From contig OZ026598.1 of the NCBI GenBank assembly GCA_964020085.1, forward strand, positions 12,435,816-12,499,815: DNA of 64,000 nucleotides, read 5' to 3'. Shown here piece by piece: positions 62,922 to 64,000 of this stretch (position 1 is its first letter; every line of letters starts with the position of its first letter). Both the position numbers and the translations under genes were made by a program. The notes beneath the pieces are model-generated. The model was given only the letters and a program-made list of their open reading frames with translations. It made no database searches and was not told the DNA's origin. Source of the DNA: Micromussa lordhowensis (lineage: Eukaryota > Cnidaria > Anthozoa > Scleractinia > Lobophylliidae).

Positions 62922-64000
62922 CTAAGGTTCAGCTGGTGGCAATAAAGGAGGCAAAAAGTTTGTCAATAATCCACATACAGTTGCTATTTGTGTAGCATAT
63001 GGGCTCAGAGTATTTGGCAGGGTTCCATCTAGGATATGGTACGTTTTTATTCTTCCAATAGCCCGCTCAACATGAATCCGAACAGAAGCGATGCTCATTG
63101 TTTCTTCTGTTTCTGCTGCTGTCATTTGCTCCCGTCCAGCCAAAAATGGTGGCATATTGACTGCCACCCCATCAGGCACTATGCCAGCAATGTCAAAACC
63201 TCGGTCCACCATCACATTATCACCAGCTTCCAACAATTCCAACACGCCACTTTCTCTTGTAATCTGCTTGTCAGATACACGACCACCCCAGAGTTGAGAT
63301 AAGTAAGTCACTTGACCATTTGGAGTGACGCCGACAAGCAATTTCCATGTGTTGTGGTGTTTATAGTCTGACCATGTTTCTGATTGTGCCAACATAGCTG
63401 AGGGTCGCTGAATAAACAACTCAGTACAGTCTAAAATTATCCTTGTTGTTGGATACTGAGCAAATTCCTTTGGCACATTCTTTCGCACAAGCTCTTGCGA
63501 GGGGAATGGAAATAAGTCTTTGAGCTCATAATAAAGAAAATTAATCCATGTTATGCAGATTCGAGACACAGAGCTAATGCTAATGCCAAATCTATCGGCA
63601 AGGTCCTGAACAAACAGGCCAGCCTTCAGTCTCATAAGAACAAGCAAAAACTCCTCCAGTGCAGGCAGTTTCCTTGAAGGCCCAGGTTTGTTTTTGTTAT
63701 CATCTGTTTGATAAGGCTGGCTTTCCTTCAGTGACTTTTCCCCTTTCCAGTATTGCATCTTGGGAATCTTTTGTTTGATATAATTAAAGAAGCTGATTAA
63801 TGCTTCATAGCTTGGGAAACCAGTGTAAAACAAGATGGCAGAATTATCATGTTTGATCTTGTCGAGCGAAAATTGCCGTCCGACAAGGATTGTGTTTTCT
63901 TCCTCTGCTTCCCTAAGTTTTAGCTGGCAGTTGGCTAGTTTGGTTTCCAAGGCAGCAATTTTGGCTTGTAGCTCAAGGATTGGGTCAGCTTCAGTTTGAG
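62922..64000 (-). CDS. DDE_Tnp_4-type transposase of an ISL2EU/PHIS-like element (5' end beyond window)
   Basis: Open from the window edge (64000) to the stop at 62922; no frameshift seen. Counting from codon 63950, order: coiled coil (to about residue 30), helix-turn-helix LPALEEFLLVLMRLKAGLFV and DLADRFGISISSVSRI (95-131), then the DDE nuclease: IILDCTE (D174), NVMVDRGFD (D249) and HVERAIGR (E295). All three catalytic acids are present. Upstream an in-frame coiled coil (EADPILELQAKIAALE) continues to the edge; a THAP domain is expected beyond it. It excises and reinserts the element. It converges with the YqaJ-type gene, the known ISL2EU gene pair. ISL2EU is inferred from that pairing. Confidence 0.88.
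   Translation of the reverse strand, partial: QTEADPILELQAKIAALETKLANCQLKLREAEEENTILVGRQFSLDKIKHDNSAILFYTGFPSYEALISFFNYIKQKIPKMQYWKGEKSLKESQPYQTDDNKNKPGPSRKLPALEEFLLVLMRLKAGLFVQDLADRFGISISSVSRICITWINFLYYELKDLFPFPSQELVRKNVPKEFAQYPTTRIILDCTELFIQRPSAMLAQSETWSDYKHHNTWKLLVGVTPNGQVTYLSQLWGGRVSDKQITRESGVLELLEAGDNVMVDRGFDIAGIVPDGVAVNMPPFLAGREQMTAAETEETMSIASVRIHVERAIGRIKTYHILDGTLPNTLSPYATQIATVCGLLTNFLPPLLPPAEP

Overview
This window looks like eukaryotic, intron-containing, AT-rich nuclear DNA, most likely from an anthozoan cnidarian such as a stony coral. The evidence is the repeat census: Penelope-like elements with GIY-YIG nuclease, Tx1/L1-like, CR1/L2-like and RTE-like LINEs, Ty3/Gypsy scraps, a Polinton/Maverick, an ISL2EU-type transposon carrying a YqaJ nuclease, a piggyBac-like MITE and a tRNA-headed SINE. 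I see no operons, no bacterial signals and no rRNA. Host genes are scarce; the window is mainly a stratified deposit of nested mobile elements.

0.4-9.5 kb: a LINE tail; a TA-flanked inverted-repeat element (1056-5143) with a second one (1505-4159) inside it; a LINE scrap that truncates a multi-copy gene (6430-7442, minus); two MITEs; and a GGGATCCC-type minisatellite. 10.5-13.3 kb: a Gypsy scrap, a decayed Penelope-like element and GC-rich hairpin repeats.

14.8-21.8 kb: the most informative object, a short Polinton/Maverick (adintovirus-like) relic. It starts AG and ends CT, has long inverted repeats and near-identical 6-bp target duplications. It keeps a decayed packaging ATPase, two start-bearing copies plus one partial copy of a small basic-hydrophobic gene separated by TCC minisatellite, and a decayed acidic/zinc-ribbon gene. 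Integrase, PolB, protease and capsid genes were not seen. It sits inside an older open reading frame.

22-33.7 kb: Gypsy and LINE scraps, a probable small three-exon gene (26988-27718), another TA-flanked element (28306-29876) abutting a THAP-bearing deletion derivative (29877-30539), and an RTE-like LINE lacking its RT core. 33.8-37.1 kb: a nearly complete CR1/L2-like LINE.

37.6-51.2 kb (minus): one large transposase-like gene broken by at least four insertions: a Tx1-like LINE, itself split by a TA-flanked element, a piggyBac-like MITE and a Penelope-like element with an inverted partial copy. 51.2-60.7 kb: exon-like scraps, a CATGGCCATG minisatellite, tRNA-derived SINE pieces, a Tx1-like LINE end and an unrecognised two-exon gene segment. 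61.4-64 kb: an ISL2EU-type element with a broken SAP/YqaJ nuclease gene facing an intact but edge-truncated DDE transposase gene.

Two themes recur. Several TA-flanked elements share the terminus CAGTACCGCTCA, but each carries its own subterminal array of short palindromes. Most coding units are broken, so insertion order can be read from the nesting. Family assignments rest on recognised motifs read by eye; no database search was possible, and frameshift positions are accurate only to a few bases.
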